This document shows positions 27,572 through 36,000 of a DNA stretch of 64,000 nt, in pieces (positions within the stretch are counted from its first letter, which is position 1; every line of letters begins with the position of its first letter). The position numbers and the translations under genes are program-made. This DNA is from Nitrospirota bacterium (GTDB lineage: Bacteria > Nitrospinota_A > UBA7883). The stretch covers positions 35,837 to 99,836 of the forward strand of contig JAJRZK010000021.1 of assembly GCA_024275315.1 (NCBI GenBank), given 5' to 3'. A model generated the notes under the pieces. It was not told the origin of the DNA, searched no databases, and was given only the letters and a program-made list of their open reading frames with translations.

Positions 27572-29320
27572 TCAGGCTATCGTGTTTTCCGGGGCCAGCT
27601 TCAGTTGAACTATAACTTCGGTGCCGTCTCCTAAGGAGCTTTCTATTCTGAACCTGCCGCCATGTTTTTCTATGATGCCACGGCTGACCGAAAGCCCCAG
27701 CCCATAGCCTTTATGCCCCCTTTTGGTGGTAAAAAACGGGTCGAAAATCTTCTTGATTTCATCTTTATGGATGCCGGTTCCGTTATCCCTGACCGTAACC
27801 ACGCCCCATCCATCGGATTTCTTGACACTTACGTTGATATACCCGTTTTCGTTGACGGCGTGGATCGCGTTTAGGACAACGTTCATGATGATGATGCTCA
27901 GCAGTCTGGCCTCTCCCATGAGCATCACCGGTGTGTCGGGCTGATCCAGCTTCAGTTTGATCTTCTTGTTATCGATCATGAACCCAAGCATGAGCAACGA
28001 ATCCTCCACGATTTTTTTTAATTCGACCGGGCGCATGTCGAATTTTTCAGTCTGGGTGTAATAGGCCAGGTGCTGGATGACGCTTTCTATACCCAGAAGA
28101 TGTTTTTTTACCGTGGCCAGACTCTCCGGCGTCAGCCGCTGTTGCCTGCCGTTGGTCTCCATATCGTCGATCCATTTGGAAAATTCGAGCAGTGGGCCTG
28201 CCATCAACTGTTCGAAGCTTGCCATAAGCTGCTTTATAGACAGTTCTTTTTCCTTGTATACCACCTCTGCCTGGTGCGCCTTTTGGGCCTTGAGAATCTG
28301 ACGCCAGGCGAAAAGGCCCATGATGATCGCCAGGGTGGTGAGGCAGGTGGCGTATATGATCGCCAGGTTATGGAATTTCTCCAGCGGCTCAAACGTTTCG
28401 TGCGGTTCCTGACGGGTGAATATATACCAGCTCTTGCCGCCGAAGCTCGCAGGGGAAAGCTGGTCGCTGTTTATCTTGACCGGCGAAAACCCAATGATGG
28501 ACCCGGTGGACCCGTGAGCGTCGTCAACACCGATGGTCCACCCGGGCGATCCTGTGGAAATGCTTTTTATGAGTTTGCGTCTTGCATGGTGGCTTTTGGG
28601 GGCGAAGATGGGACAAATGATAATCTCCCCCGCAGACGTCACAAGGTTGGCGTGCCCCGTGTCACCTATCATCACGTTCGTTATGGTGTCGAAAAGCTGG
28701 TCTATGGCGTACCGGACCTGGATGGCTCCGATCCTGGTTCCGGCGTCATCTTTTACCGTGGCGTACACTTCTATATAGTATGGACGATCGGAGGAGGGGG
28801 CTTCGTATATGTCGGAGATGTACACCTTGTCACCCGCGCCGACCAGTTCCCGCTGGAAATTCCCGAATTCCCGGTCCAGAATTTGATTTCCCAAATCACT
28901 ACTGAACACTATTTCGCCTTCGGTGTTGTATATGTTCGCGATGAAATAGTTTTTCGCAAGCTCCGGCATGATGATTTTACGCAGTGTCTCCGTCTCCTTT
29001 ACCGCCTCGGAGGAGGAGAATGTTATTATATTGCGGATCATGGGCATTCTGGCGAGCCTGTTTATGTCTTCGAGCTTCTCTTCCAGGATGCTTTCCACGT
29101 GATACGCGGTAAGCGAGGCGACCTGCATGAAATATTCACCTTTGGAAGCCATCAGCTCCCTTTTGCTTGTTTTGTATATGGCGAAAAAACCGACAAGGCC
29201 GGGTATGACGCCTACGACCAGTAAAAAGAATATGATCAATTGCTTGAGACGACTGAAGGTCGACGCAGGGTGTTTTGTGGAGTATTGATGAGGATCGGAC
29301 AAAGGATTCATCGGATTCAT
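27572..29320 (-). CDS. Membrane sensor kinase with dCache-like domain, phospho-acceptor His missing
   Basis: 582 residues. Membrane segments near 29-50 and about 325-345 enclose a periplasmic double-Cache-like sensor (e.g. YIEVYATVKDDAGTRIGAIQ). A coiled linker and a HATPase domain follow, with N (NVVLNAIHAV), G1 (DNGTGIHKD), F (DPFFTTKRG) and G2 (GYGLGLSVS) boxes intact. At the H-box the usual HExxNPL reads QLMAGPL: the phospho-acceptor His is Gln371. So it should bind ATP but not autophosphorylate in the normal way. It may act as a pseudokinase, perhaps in a heterodimer with the PAS kinase. It lies between the oxidase operon and the regulator gene. Confidence 0.88.
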   Translation of the reverse strand: MNPMNPLSDPHQYSTKHPASTFSRLKQLIIFFLLVVGVIPGLVGFFAIYKTSKRELMASKGEYFMQVASLTAYHVESILEEKLEDINRLARMPMIRNIITFSSSEAVKETETLRKIIMPELAKNYFIANIYNTEGEIVFSSDLGNQILDREFGNFQRELVGAGDKVYISDIYEAPSSDRPYYIEVYATVKDDAGTRIGAIQVRYAIDQLFDTITNVMIGDTGHANLVTSAGEIIICPIFAPKSHHARRKLIKSISTGSPGWTIGVDDAHGSTGSIIGFSPVKINSDQLSPASFGGKSWYIFTRQEPHETFEPLEKFHNLAIIYATCLTTLAIIMGLFAWRQILKAQKAHQAEVVYKEKELSIKQLMASFEQLMAGPLLEFSKWIDDMETNGRQQRLTPESLATVKKHLLGIESVIQHLAYYTQTEKFDMRPVELKKIVEDSLLMLGFMIDNKKIKLKLDQPDTPVMLMGEARLLSIIIMNVVLNAIHAVNENGYINVSVKKSDGWGVVTVRDNGTGIHKDEIKKIFDPFFTTKRGHKGYGLGLSVSRGIIEKHGGRFRIESSLGDGTEVIVQLKLAPENTIA

Positions 29321-29628
29321 CAGAATAGATCACCATTTGTTAACAGAGGTTTTTCATATCCGAATGTCAGACGAACCAGGCGCCTGAATGGTCAGGATAT
29401 AAATATCATGGAGGCGCCAGTTCCAAGTATCGTACCATCCCGCCGCGTTTGTCGCGAAAACCAGTAAAAACCGTGGGTTTTTGATACTTCTCGCCGTAAT
29501 TATCAATCAATAGACATATTTATGATCCGGCGCGCCTGATATCAATCATCCTGAAGGTGTCAGCGCGAACAAATGCTTCTATCCAGGATTTAGATTGATT
29601 CTTGAATTTTACTTAATGAGGAAATTTG

Positions 29629-29641
29629 TAACAAAGCGTTA
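29629..29641. promoter_or_regulatory. Putative regulator binding site (copy 2)
   Basis: TAACAAAGCGTTA matches TAACGAAACGTTA at 11 of 13 positions and keeps the TAAC-N5-GTTA arms. It lies 173 bases upstream of the -24 element of the oxidase operon, a usual distance for a sigma-54 enhancer. Confidence 0.5.
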
Positions 29642-29801
29642 AGATGTTTTGTTTTGAAAAACACCCCCAATTTTTTGTACAAGTTTTTCAACAAGTCGAT
29701 TATAATGCCGTCACATTTTCTTTTCGCCAGCGTTAATCATGCTTGCTGGCAGTTGTTAGGAAAATACGCCGAGCGGAGATGACGCCGGTCCGCACAGTGG
29801 A

Positions 29802-29817
29802 TGGCACGCTTGTTGCT
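29802..29817 (+). promoter_or_regulatory. Sigma-54 (-24/-12) promoter of the oxidase operon
   Basis: TGGCACG-CTTG-TTGCT is an essentially perfect match to TGGCACG-N4-TTGCW, with GG (29803-29804) and GC (29815-29816) exactly ten bases apart. It predicts a transcript start near 29828, about 100 bases before the first small frame of the operon. Confidence 0.88.
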
Positions 29818-29835
29818 TATCCAGCTGAGGACTTG

Positions 29836-29853
29836 ACGGGGAACTATCCCCGT
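29836..29853 (+). promoter_or_regulatory. Leader hairpin of the oxidase operon mRNA
   Basis: Perfect 7-bp arms ACGGGGA and TCCCCGT around ACTA lie just after the predicted transcript start. It would form a stable 5' hairpin that may protect the message; no riboswitch family is recognised. Confidence 0.35.
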
Positions 29854-29929
29854 TGCAGAATGTCCTGCGTTTACTTGAACGCGGCGTTTGGTTTCATGCG
29901 CTGATCCAGCACTATTGGGGGGATTAAAC

Positions 29930-30055
29930 TTGACAGGCAAAAAGATTGTAGTTTTCATTGTGGCCCTTGTGGCTTTTTCCGCATTTTTCTTTTACCTAGA
30001 CCACTCCTTGCAACATTCGCAAGGGTTGGAGTTGATACCTTCGGGTAAACATTAA
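29930..30055 (+). CDS. Small single-pass membrane protein ahead of the oxidase (41 residues)
   Basis: TTG at 29930, with GGGGGG seven bases upstream, starts a frame reading MTGKKIVVFIVALVAFSAFF then FYLDHSLQHSQGLELIPSGKH. One membrane helix and a short polar, His-containing tail are predicted. Position as first gene after a sigma-54 promoter, 19 bases before the oxidase subunit, recalls the small accessory subunits (CydX/CcoQ-like) of terminal oxidases. There is no sequence similarity I can claim. Likely real because of the ribosome-binding site, helix and placement. Confidence 0.6.
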   Translation: MTGKKIVVFIVALVAFSAFFFYLDHSLQHSQGLELIPSGKH

Positions 30056-30074
30056 AGGCGATTGCGCGATAATT

Positions 30075-32063
30075 GTGGATAAAGATAGGGAAAATTGGAC
30101 AAGTAACATTATGCTATTAACACTTAAGAGAGCTTTCAGGTATCGGGGCGCCGCGGCGATAGTTGCCATACTGGTCGCCATTTCGCCCCTGTTTGTTTAC
30201 GCCGCCCTGAATTTCGGCTCTTCGTCTCTGTACGGGATGGTCTCTGCCACACCCGCATACGCCGAAGAAGCCGCGCAAGCGGAAGCGCCAGCGCAAGAGG
30301 AGGGGCAAGATGGAGCGGTCGAGGCTGAGGATCCCAATATGTGGAAACCTTTGCCCGCGCCGAAACTTGAAACCAAGGATTATCCGATAGTGGCCGGGAT
30401 AAACAGCCGTTTGGCTGTCTGGTTCGCGGCGCAACTGCACCTGTTCTTCGCGGCGTTCGTTCTGGGCGTTCCCATATTCGTATGGGTGATCGAGTTTATC
30501 GGTGTGGTTACCAAGGATCCGCGATACGACAACATGGCGCATGAGTTCATGAAGGTGTCGATGACCGGTTTTTCGCTGGCCGCCAGTTTCGGAGGGTTGC
30601 TGTCGATACTGCTGGTTGTGCTGTATCCCGGATTCATGCAATACATGGTCGGCGTTTTCGGCAAGGTCATGGTGATATACGCCCTGATGTTCTTCGCTGA
30701 AAGCTTTTTCGTTTACACATATTATTACGGGTGGGACAAGATGGCCGAGGGAGGCCTCAAAAAGCTCCACCTTTTCCTGGGCCTGGGGCTCAACTCGTCG
30801 GGCATGGTGCTGATGGTGCTGTCCAACTCGTGGGCGTCGTTCATGATGGCTCCTTCGGGCATAGACGACGCCGGTGTGTTCCTGGGTGATTCCTGGGCGG
30901 CCATAGCGGGGCATCTCTGGAATCCGCTCAACCTGCACCGGTTCATCGCGAACATCGCCTACGGCGGATCGCTTACGGCGGCGTACGCGGCTTTCAAGTT
31001 CCTGACGACCGATTCGAAGGAAGACCGGGCGCATTACGACTGGATGGGCTATACATCGTTTGTTATAGCCATGGTCGGCCTGCTGCCGCTTCCTTTCGCG
31101 GGCTATTGGCTCACCAAAGAAGTATATGACTATTCCCAGCAGATGGGCATAACGCTCATGGGCGGGGTGTTCGCCTGGCTGTTCATTCTGCAGGCGGTTC
31201 TGATCGGCGCGATTTTCCTTTCGGCCAACTATTACCTCTGGTGCAGTCTCGGCCGGGCGGAAGCTTCCAAGCGCTTCTATTACATGATACAGCCCCTGGG
31301 GGTTGTCATCGTAATAGCGTTTCTTATGTGGTTTACACCGCACACGCTTATCATGACATCCAAGGAGTTGACCCAGATAGGCGACGCGCACCATCCGCTT
31401 CTCGGATATTTCGGCGTCATGGCGGCCAAGAACACCGCAGTGAACACGCTGATCCTGTCCACGTTTCTCAGTTTCCAGCTTTTCCGGAGGGCGAACATCA
31501 GGCCCACGGGGGACGGATTCTGGGCTCAATACGGCACAACGATCCAGGTGGCTCTTTATATCGCCGCGGAAACCAACATAATTTCTCTTGGCATATGGAG
31601 CTACTTTATTCCGGCCAACGTCCGTATCGGGCTATCGGTTCCGCAGGTTTCATCCACGGCGGTGGTGCTGATACTGTCCACCATAATCGACACCCTGATA
31701 TTCAAGAAGAGCGCGGATATCGGCGAGTTCAAATGGGGCCATATGCCGATCCGCTCCCAATACACGCTGTTTATGCTGGCGGTCTCCTTCACTTGGCTGA
31801 TGGGCCTGATGGGATACTGCCGGTCGGCCATACGCCAGCATTGGCACGTCTACACCGTGCTGAGGGACAACTCTGTGAACGCGTTTACGCCCACGTTGCC
31901 GTTTGCCGCATGGATGGTCACGGCTATTGTCCTGGTGTTCATGGCGCTGGTGTTCTTCATGTTCTGGATGCCCATACTGGCAGCCAAGAAAAAAGAGGCA
32001 AAGAAATCGAAAGTGGCTGGCGGCGACCTTCATGGCGTCATAGGCGCCACGGCGGGGGAGTGA
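30075..32063 (+). CDS. Cytochrome bd-like oxidase, CydA-related membrane subunit
   Basis: 662 residues with an N-terminal helix, a linker rich in Ala/Glu (about 70-95), and roughly 14 further membrane helices. CydA-like features are the helix AQLHLFFAAFVLGVPIFVW and NPLNLHRFIANIAYGG, with His as candidate haem ligands. A loop with DAHHPLLGYFGVMA adds a His pair. It is longer than CydA and no cydB follows. Instead cytochromes c are encoded in the same operon, suggesting cytochrome c rather than quinol as donor. This matches the bd-like putative oxidases described in Nitrospira. Terminal O2 reductase is the most likely role; another haem-linked membrane reductase is possible. GTG 30075 or ATG 30111 may be the start. 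Confidence 0.8.
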   Translation: MDKDRENWTSNIMLLTLKRAFRYRGAAAIVAILVAISPLFVYAALNFGSSSLYGMVSATPAYAEEAAQAEAPAQEEGQDGAVEAEDPNMWKPLPAPKLETKDYPIVAGINSRLAVWFAAQLHLFFAAFVLGVPIFVWVIEFIGVVTKDPRYDNMAHEFMKVSMTGFSLAASFGGLLSILLVVLYPGFMQYMVGVFGKVMVIYALMFFAESFFVYTYYYGWDKMAEGGLKKLHLFLGLGLNSSGMVLMVLSNSWASFMMAPSGIDDAGVFLGDSWAAIAGHLWNPLNLHRFIANIAYGGSLTAAYAAFKFLTTDSKEDRAHYDWMGYTSFVIAMVGLLPLPFAGYWLTKEVYDYSQQMGITLMGGVFAWLFILQAVLIGAIFLSANYYLWCSLGRAEASKRFYYMIQPLGVVIVIAFLMWFTPHTLIMTSKELTQIGDAHHPLLGYFGVMAAKNTAVNTLILSTFLSFQLFRRANIRPTGDGFWAQYGTTIQVALYIAAETNIISLGIWSYFIPANVRIGLSVPQVSSTAVVLILSTIIDTLIFKKSADIGEFKWGHMPIRSQYTLFMLAVSFTWLMGLMGYCRSAIRQHWHVYTVLRDNSVNAFTPTLPFAAWMVTAIVLVFMALVFFMFWMPILAAKKKEAKKSKVAGGDLHGVIGATAGE

Positions 32064-32064
32064 T

Positions 32065-32910
32065 ATGGGACAGTTATTAAAGATAGTAGTTTTCAGCTTG
32101 TGTGTGGTTTGCGGATTCGCCGGATACACCACTTTCGGCCTTCCGCTGATTATCCCCGAGGCTCCTCCCGTGGAGGAGAAGCTCACCGGTGAGATAACCA
32201 TGGATCAGTACATAGCTCTCGGAAAGAAAATATTCGAGGGCAAGGGGACCTGCACATTGTGCCACAACTCCCTGGGGCGCGCGCCCCTGCTGGAGCAGGT
32301 GGCCCAGGTGGCCCCGGAAAGGCTCAAAGACCCCCGCTACAAGGGCAAGGCCACGACCACCGAGGAGTACATCCACGAGTCGATGGTCGAGCCTTCGGCT
32401 TACGTGGTGGCCGGGTTCGGCAAAAAGGGGACGAACGACACCGTCAGTCCCATGCCGAACATAAGCAAGGGGGCCATAGGTCTCAGCGATGTGGAGATCG
32501 GAGCTGTGATCGCCTTTCTGCAGGATGTCGGGGGCACCGAGGTGACGGTGGCCCTGCCGTCGGGAGACGCGGGGGCCGGCTCGACCGAGGAGGAACCGGC
32601 GGAGATCAAGGTGGCCGAGAACGCCAAGGAGGCGTTTTCGAAGTTCGGCTGTGACACATGTCACATGCACCCCCTGATAGAGGAGGGCGGCGACATGGGT
32701 CCGGACCTTGGCAAAGTGGGCGCGACGGCCGGTACCAGAAAAGAGGGCTATTCGGCGGAGCGTTTCATAAGGGAGTCGATTGTCAATCCGAACGCGGTTA
32801 TCGCCGAGGGGTTCGACGCCGATACGATGCCGGATGATTTTGCGACGCAAATGACCGTGTCGGAACTGGACATGATTATCAATGCCATACTGGGTAATGA
32901 ATCGAGTTAA
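32065..32910 (+). CDS. Membrane-anchored dihaem cytochrome c
   Basis: An N-terminal anchor (about residues 5-25) is followed by two cytochrome c domains: CTLCH near residue 68 and CDTCH near 196. An Ala/Glu/Pro-rich linker (about 168-185) separates them. Each domain has a distal Met candidate (SPMPNIS for the first, DTMPDDF for the second). It starts one base after the oxidase stop with GGGGGAG as ribosome-binding site, so it is an integral part of the oxidase operon. Likely electron donor subunit on the periplasmic side, comparable to the cytochrome c subunits of cbb3 oxidases in role but not in sequence. Confidence 0.88.
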   Translation: MGQLLKIVVFSLCVVCGFAGYTTFGLPLIIPEAPPVEEKLTGEITMDQYIALGKKIFEGKGTCTLCHNSLGRAPLLEQVAQVAPERLKDPRYKGKATTTEEYIHESMVEPSAYVVAGFGKKGTNDTVSPMPNISKGAIGLSDVEIGAVIAFLQDVGGTEVTVALPSGDAGAGSTEEEPAEIKVAENAKEAFSKFGCDTCHMHPLIEEGGDMGPDLGKVGATAGTRKEGYSAERFIRESIVNPNAVIAEGFDADTMPDDFATQMTVSELDMIINAILGNESS

Positions 32911-32929
32911 AGGCTAAGAGAACGGGATA

Positions 32930-33703
32930 ATGAAAATATTAAAACCGATATTAATCATTGCTGTAGGATACCTCCTTTTAAAGGTTGGTATTCCGTTTGT
33001 AGGTTCGAAACTGCATCCTGGCACTTGGCCTGTGGTGCCCACGAGTGTGCTGAAGATGTACATGTTTTTTGTGGTGGCGGGTACGTTGCTTTTTTCCACC
33101 TTTTCAGAAGATGGGTACGCAGGGATAGTAGGTCCTGTCGCCGACATCTACACGAACCCCAAGAAGGGATTGCTGAGGTTCGTGTCCATCATGATTGTCG
33201 GGAGTCTTGGGGCGTATGTCGCATACCAGTATGTCAAGCCCACCTTCGACGCTCCGGTGGAGTTGCGGTCTATACATCCCGCACCTCCTTCCACTGTGAA
33301 GATGTGGGGGAAATCGTACAGTCTCCAGACATTGAAAAACCCTCTCAGGGCGGACAAGGCCAATTTCGCCAAGAACGTGGAAGAGGGCGGGATTGTCTTT
33401 TTTCAGAACTGCTTTTTTTGTCATGGCGACAGGATGCTGGGCAAGGGTCCTTTTTACCAGGGATTCAACCCGATGCCGGCCAACTTTGTTGATGTGGGAA
33501 CAATAGCCCAGCTTACCGAATCGTTCGTGTTCTGGAGGATCGGGACCGGCGGGCCGGGGCTCCCGTCTGAAGCGACTCCGTGGCTGTCCGCCATGCCGAT
33601 ATGGCACCATTTGCTGTCGGAAGAGCAGATCTGGAAAGTTATTTTATTTCTTTATGACTACACTGGTCATTCCCCGCGAGTGACAGCGGCGCAGGCTCAC
33701 TAA
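32930..33703 (+). CDS. Membrane-anchored monohaem cytochrome c
   Basis: Three hydrophobic segments (about residues 3-20, 41-58, 85-103) precede a cytochrome c domain with CFFCH (about 162-166). Its probable distal Met lies in GFNPMPANF or SAMPIWH. Third gene of the oxidase operon, 19 bases after the dihaem cytochrome. The multi-helix anchor followed by a class I haem domain suggests a subunit bridging the oxidase core to the periplasmic cytochromes. Confidence 0.85.
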   Translation: MKILKPILIIAVGYLLLKVGIPFVGSKLHPGTWPVVPTSVLKMYMFFVVAGTLLFSTFSEDGYAGIVGPVADIYTNPKKGLLRFVSIMIVGSLGAYVAYQYVKPTFDAPVELRSIHPAPPSTVKMWGKSYSLQTLKNPLRADKANFAKNVEEGGIVFFQNCFFCHGDRMLGKGPFYQGFNPMPANFVDVGTIAQLTESFVFWRIGTGGPGLPSEATPWLSAMPIWHHLLSEEQIWKVILFLYDYTGHSPRVTAAQAH

Positions 33704-33715
33704 GAGGAATTGGCG

Positions 33716-35266
33716 ATGACATTAACGATCAGAAGAAGCAAATTTACAAGCCGGATCATCTTTCTGGCGGCTCTGTTTTACGTTTCCGTGTCCGGTGCGG
33801 CCATGGCGGCCCCTGGCAACGCGGAAAACGGCTCGAAAATCTATCTGAAAAAATGCTGGTGGTGTCACGGCAAGGAAGGAGAGGCCGACGGCCCCGCCGC
33901 GAAATTCCTCATTCCGCCGCCACGGGATTTTTCTATGGGTGTGTATAAATACACCACCGCCAAACCCGGTTCGGAGGTTACCCGGGACGAGGATCTGTTC
34001 AACATGATCTCCAACGGCATGCCTGGCACGGCGATGCCGTCGTGGCGCCAGGTGCTCAACGAGCAGGAGCGGTGGGACCTGGTGGCTTTCATAAAGACGT
34101 TGACTGATATGTTCGAGGATATGAAAGATCCTCCCGAGATAAGCTACGGATCCAAGGTCGCAAGCTCGCCTGAAAGCATCGAAAAGGGCAAGAAGCTGTT
34201 CAAGGAGACGAAATGTTTCGAGTGTCACGGAGAGCTTGGCAAGGGCAACACGATGAAGAAGCTTAAGGAGGATTCCGGCCATCGCGTATGGCCCAGGAAT
34301 TTTCACAAGCCCTGGACTTTTCGTGGCGGATACACTCCGGAGGCGATCTTCGCCAGGATAAGCAACGGTATTCCCAACACGCCCATGCCCGCCCACGCCG
34401 CGGATAAGACCGGCAACGGCAAGCTGTCTGTGGAGGACAGGTGGCATGTTGTCAACTTCGTAATGTCTTTGGCCGATGACGAGCGCAGGGTCAAAGATGG
34501 CGAAAACGTCATCAAGGGCCAGCAGGTGCCCCAGATACCGAAGGACGAGAAGGACCCGGTGTGGGACTCGGTCGACGGCACGGCGTTTTACCTTGTTCCG
34601 CAGATAATCCAGAAGGACCGGTTTTTTATACCGTCCAATGATATGGTGTATGTAAAAGTGGCTTTCACCGCTGATGAAATCGCTTTTCTGGTCGAAGTGG
34701 ACGACAGAACAAAAAGCGTTCCCGGCGACAAGATCGTCGAGAGCCTGTCCTGGGACGGGTTGTCGCCGGACGGAATAGCCGTCCAGACACCTGTGATTAT
34801 CCCGGAGTCGTCGGAGAAGCCGTATTTTGGTCATGGAGACAAGGCGCACGCGGTTTCGATGCTCTACTGGAACAGCGGTAGTGTGGACAAGGGGAGCGTC
34901 AGCGCGATACTCACAGCCACTGGCACAAAAACGAGGGAGCCCAGCGATGCAAAATCGGCTGGATTTACCACCTCCGCCTCGTATGACAACGGCACCTGGA
35001 AAGTGATGATGAAGCGGAAGATGATCACGCCCAACAAGGACAAGGACACACAGTTCGTGGTTGGGAAATATATACCTGTGGCGTTCGCCAACTGGGACGG
35101 ATCCAACGGGGAAAGGGGGTCTAAACACACGATGACCACATGGTACTGGCTGTTGCTCAAGCCGGAGACAGGTAGCGAAGTGGTGGCGTATCCAGCCGCT
35201 GTGTTCCTGATCCTTGTTGTGGGTCAGTTCGCGTTCGCCGCGATGGGGCGGAGAAAAGAGAACTAG
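33716..35266 (+). CDS. Dihaem cytochrome c fused to an ethylbenzene-dehydrogenase/NxrC-like haem-binding domain
   Basis: About 516 residues from ATG 33716 (GAGGAA upstream; a TTG at 33710 is less well placed). Signal peptide, then two cytochrome c domains (CWWCH near residue 48, CFECH near 170). Next is a beta-rich domain (about 285-480) of the type found in gamma subunits of DMSO-reductase-family enzymes (EB_dh, NxrC), with FFIPSNDMVYVKVAFTADEI. A C-terminal membrane helix ends in GRRKEN. The gamma-type domain normally binds one haem b and passes electrons from a molybdoenzyme; no such alpha/beta subunits are encoded in the window. Here it is tied to the oxidase operon instead. Confidence 0.82.
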   Translation: MTLTIRRSKFTSRIIFLAALFYVSVSGAAMAAPGNAENGSKIYLKKCWWCHGKEGEADGPAAKFLIPPPRDFSMGVYKYTTAKPGSEVTRDEDLFNMISNGMPGTAMPSWRQVLNEQERWDLVAFIKTLTDMFEDMKDPPEISYGSKVASSPESIEKGKKLFKETKCFECHGELGKGNTMKKLKEDSGHRVWPRNFHKPWTFRGGYTPEAIFARISNGIPNTPMPAHAADKTGNGKLSVEDRWHVVNFVMSLADDERRVKDGENVIKGQQVPQIPKDEKDPVWDSVDGTAFYLVPQIIQKDRFFIPSNDMVYVKVAFTADEIAFLVEVDDRTKSVPGDKIVESLSWDGLSPDGIAVQTPVIIPESSEKPYFGHGDKAHAVSMLYWNSGSVDKGSVSAILTATGTKTREPSDAKSAGFTTSASYDNGTWKVMMKRKMITPNKDKDTQFVVGKYIPVAFANWDGSNGERGSKHTMTTWYWLLLKPETGSEVVAYPAAVFLILVVGQFAFAAMGRRKEN

Positions 35267-35319
35267 TATCTAGTATTCAAGTTGATTTATTTATTGGACT
35301 AATCAGGAGGAGAAACGGC

Positions 35320-35985
35320 ATGAAGAGGTTACTGGCTATAAGTGGCCTGCTGGTTTTTTTCGCAGGGGGCGCGCTTGCCGCAGACGGTAAGGCGCTGGTG
35401 GGCAAGTTCAAGTGCGCAGATTGCCACAAGATGCAAGGCCCGGCGGTGAAGACGATCGCAGATGTGATGAAAAGAAAGGCGCCTGATCTTTTTTACGCAG
35501 GTAGCAAGTTTAACCGGGACTGGCTGGTGAAATATATCCAGAACCCGACCAAGCTTCGCCCGGGTGGTGTGGTCTATCTTAACCACATCAAGCTCGATGG
35601 CGACCAGGACACCGTCGGCAAGGTGCTCAAATGCGCTTCTAAGCTTAGCGCCGGGGATGCTGAGGCTGTCGCCGATTATCTCATGACCTTGAAGGACCCC
35701 GACATGAAAACCGGCGTTTTTAAGCCCGGGAAGGTGAAGAAGGCCCGTGCGAAAATGGTCATGCTGAAAAAAGAGGCTTGCAACGCGTGCCACATGTTCC
35801 CGAAGAAGGGTGGCGGCGTTTCGTGTCCCACTTTCGAGGGGATCGGCTCCCGGCTCAATCCGGACTGGATGTACAGCTTCATAAAGAACCCAAGGAAATG
35901 GGATCCGAAAATATGGATGGCGGTGCGGGATTTCGACGACGCCACGTTGCAGTTGATGGTCAATTATTTGTCCTCGCTGAAATAA
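35320..35985 (+). CDS. Periplasmic dihaem cytochrome c
   Basis: Signal peptide ending GGALA (about residue 20), then CADCH (about 32-36) and CNACH (about 153-157). Both domains share the pattern RDWLVKYIQNPTKLRPGG / PDWMYSFIKNPRKWDPKIW, showing an internal duplication. Strong ribosome-binding site CAGGAGGAG. It follows the NxrC-like gene by 53 bases. Probably a soluble electron shuttle of the oxidase module. Confidence 0.88.
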   Translation: MKRLLAISGLLVFFAGGALAADGKALVGKFKCADCHKMQGPAVKTIADVMKRKAPDLFYAGSKFNRDWLVKYIQNPTKLRPGGVVYLNHIKLDGDQDTVGKVLKCASKLSAGDAEAVADYLMTLKDPDMKTGVFKPGKVKKARAKMVMLKKEACNACHMFPKKGGGVSCPTFEGIGSRLNPDWMYSFIKNPRKWDPKIWMAVRDFDDATLQLMVNYLSSLK

Positions 35986-36000
35986 AGGAGGATTATCAAG

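Larger units (their letters stand above)
29321..29929. other. Control region upstream of the cytochrome bd-like oxidase operon
   Basis: 609 bases without a convincing gene between the leftward kinase gene and the rightward small membrane peptide. It holds a dyad match at 29629-29641, an AT-rich stretch with TTGTACAA (about 29678-29686), a near-perfect -24/-12 promoter at 29802 and a leader hairpin at 29836. Confidence 0.7.

Noticed and set aside
30117..31529. Long open frame (470 codons) on the minus strand across the bd-like oxidase gene
   Set aside because: It is rich in Arg, His and Gln, has no domain signature and lies opposite a gene with clear membrane helices; a shadow of GC-rich codon use.
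33722..35128. Long open frame (468 codons) on the minus strand opposite the NxrC-like cytochrome
   Set aside because: The plus strand carries two CxxCH motifs, signal peptide and anchor; the minus frame shows nothing protein-like.
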